A stretch of DNA of 64,000 nucleotides from Kineosporiaceae bacterium SCSIO 59966 (GTDB lineage: Bacteria; Actinomycetota; Actinomycetes; Actinomycetales; SCSIO-59966): positions 2,108,001 through 2,172,000 of the forward strand of contig CP052876.1 in NCBI GenBank assembly GCA_020881835.1, given 5' to 3'. Shown one piece after another: positions 63,354 to 64,000 of the stretch. Numbering within the stretch: the stretch's first letter is position 1; each line of letters begins with the position of its first letter. The notes under the pieces were generated by a model. It was not told where the DNA came from, did not search any database, and saw nothing but the letters and a program-made list of their open reading frames with translations. The position numbers and the translations under genes were made by a program.

Positions 63354-64000
63354 CGGTCCAGGGTAGTGGCGGGCACGACGACGGCCGGTGCCGGCAGGTC
63401 GTCCTCGACCGCCCGCGGCCGGCTGATCACCCAGCCGGCGAGGACCTGGACGACGAGTGTGGCGGAGAGGAAGCCGAATGCCGCCCCCCAGCCGCCGGTC
63501 ACGTCCCGCAGCCAGCCGACGACGAACGGCCCCGCCCCGGCGACGGTGTAGCCGACGCCCTGGGCGAACCCGGACAGCGCGGCGGAGCCCTGCGTCGTCC
63601 GCGAGCGCAGGTTGACCATCGCCAGCGCCATCGGGAAGGCACCGGGGCCGGCCCCGGCGGCGACGACCCACAGCCAGGTGAGGTCGGCGGGGCGCAGCAG
63701 CAGCCCGAGGTAGCCGACGGCGTAGGCGAGGAGGAAGGTGAGCACCAGCCAGAAGGGGTTGCGCATCCGGAAGGTCAGCCACGGCACGAGCAGCGACATC
63801 GGCATCCCGACGGCGGCGAACAGGGCGAGCATCGTCCCGCCCTCGGCGGCGGTGAGTCCCGCGTCGAGCAGCAACGTCGGCAGCCAGGCGAACATCGCGT
63901 ACGTGTTGAGGGAGGTCATCCCCAGCAGGCCGGCCAGTCCCCAGGCGACCGGGCTGCGCAGCAGCGCGCCGGCCGGTACGTGCGGGGCCGCGGGCAGGCC
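63350..64000 (-). CDS. MFS transporter, CynX/NimT-like (5' end outside window)
   Basis: The visible 216 or so C-terminal residues contain the last six membrane helices of a 12-helix transporter. [21 protein letters not shown] and the [19 protein letters not shown] helix are typical of the CynX/NimT branch (cyanate, nitroimidazole and similar compounds). The frame is open to the window edge, so the N-terminal half lies outside. The substrate is not readable. Overlaps the argS start by 4 bp. Confidence 0.85.
   Translation of the reverse strand, partial: GLPAAPHVPAGALLRSPVAWGLAGLLGMTSLNTYAMFAWLPTLLLDAGLTAAEGGTMLALFAAVGMPMSLLVPWLTFRMRNPFWLVLTFLLAYAVGYLGLLLRPADLTWLWVVAAGAGPGAFPMALAMVNLRSRTTQGSAALSGFAQGVGYTVAGAGPFVVGWLRDVTGGWGAAFGFLSATLVVQVLAGWVISRPRAVEDDLPAPAVVVPATTLDR
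63360..63365 (-). promoter_or_regulatory. -10 hexamer TACCCT for argS-lysA
   Basis: On the minus strand TACCCT ends 6 nt before the argS GTG at 63353. It lies inside the 3' end of the MFS gene. Confidence 0.5.

Overview
This window is chromosomal DNA of a very GC-rich actinomycete. The evidence is the codon bias (almost every codon ends in G or C), the many GTG starts, the dense 4-bp ATGA/GTGA stop-start overlaps, and actinobacterial families such as DUF222/HNH (13E12-like), DUF3618, DUF2017, DUF6318, ClpS next to DUF2017, and an EttA-type ABC-F protein. I cannot name the genus from sequence alone. About sixty protein genes, four tRNAs (Arg-TCT, His-GTG, Lys-CTT, Leu-TAG) and no rRNA, prophage, CRISPR array or complete insertion sequence were seen. 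Many genes have a TANNNT hexamer ending only 6-8 nt before the start codon and no ribosome-binding site, so leaderless mRNAs look common.

Layout. 1-10.6 kb: aminopeptidase N (5' end cut by the window), MalQ, prolyl oligopeptidase, MscS-type channel, truncated haemoglobin and a GH13 alpha-glucosidase. 10.6-14.5 kb: DinB-like protein, a conserved unknown, a hotdog thioesterase, an APH-type kinase and acyl-CoA thioesterase II. 14.5-15.1 kb: a 0.6 kb palindromic repeat array without genes, related to a shorter copy at 8.2 kb. 15.1-22.3 kb: DUF2254 membrane protein, EttA, an SSB paralogue and a translationally coupled pair of dynamin-like GTPases. 22.4-27.9 kb: tRNA-Arg and a lipid-handling cluster: a frameshifted PlsY-like gene facing an MFS transporter, an alpha/beta hydrolase, a FakA-like fatty acid kinase and a FakB/DegV fatty acid-binding protein. 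28-31.6 kb: PrsW-type protease, a small membrane protein, oligoribonuclease, tRNA-His and an HNH/DUF222 gene with an SOS box. 31.9-33.4 kb: a base-composition outlier with a PKD-like secreted protein and a DUF6318 lipoprotein. 33.5-38.4 kb: GNAT enzyme, an M15-like lipoprotein and a molybdate operon (HTH-Mop regulator, ModA, ModB, ModC). 38.5-41.7 kb: small acidic protein, tRNA-Lys, VapBC-like toxin-antitoxin, CDF transporter and cytochrome P450. 41.7-46 kb: GroES-like protein, DUF3618 and a CbiM-CbiQ-CbiO cobalt/nickel importer whose divergent promoter holds a 14-bp-arm inverted repeat, then an NYN/PIN-like protein, a Bcp peroxiredoxin and tRNA-Leu. 46-53.9 kb: membrane-anchored sulfite-oxidase-like molybdoenzyme, RdgB, RNase PH, MBL hydrolase, glutamate racemase, DUF2017, ClpS, and the PncB-PncA NAD salvage pair. 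54-57.4 kb: the end of tyrosine breakdown (HmgA divergent from an unknown protein plus fumarylacetoacetase). 57.5-60.3 kb: FeoA-FeoB-NifU-like iron uptake operon. 60.3-64 kb: LysA, ArgS and an MFS transporter cut by the window end.

Most of the window is core metabolism. The parts most worth a second look are the nested palindromic repeat family (8.2 and 14.5-15.1 kb), the FakA/FakB/hydrolase/MFS/PlsY-like cluster, the operator-like dyads at the cbiM, hmgA and vapBC promoters, the SOS-box HNH gene, and the NifU-like protein locked into the Feo operon.
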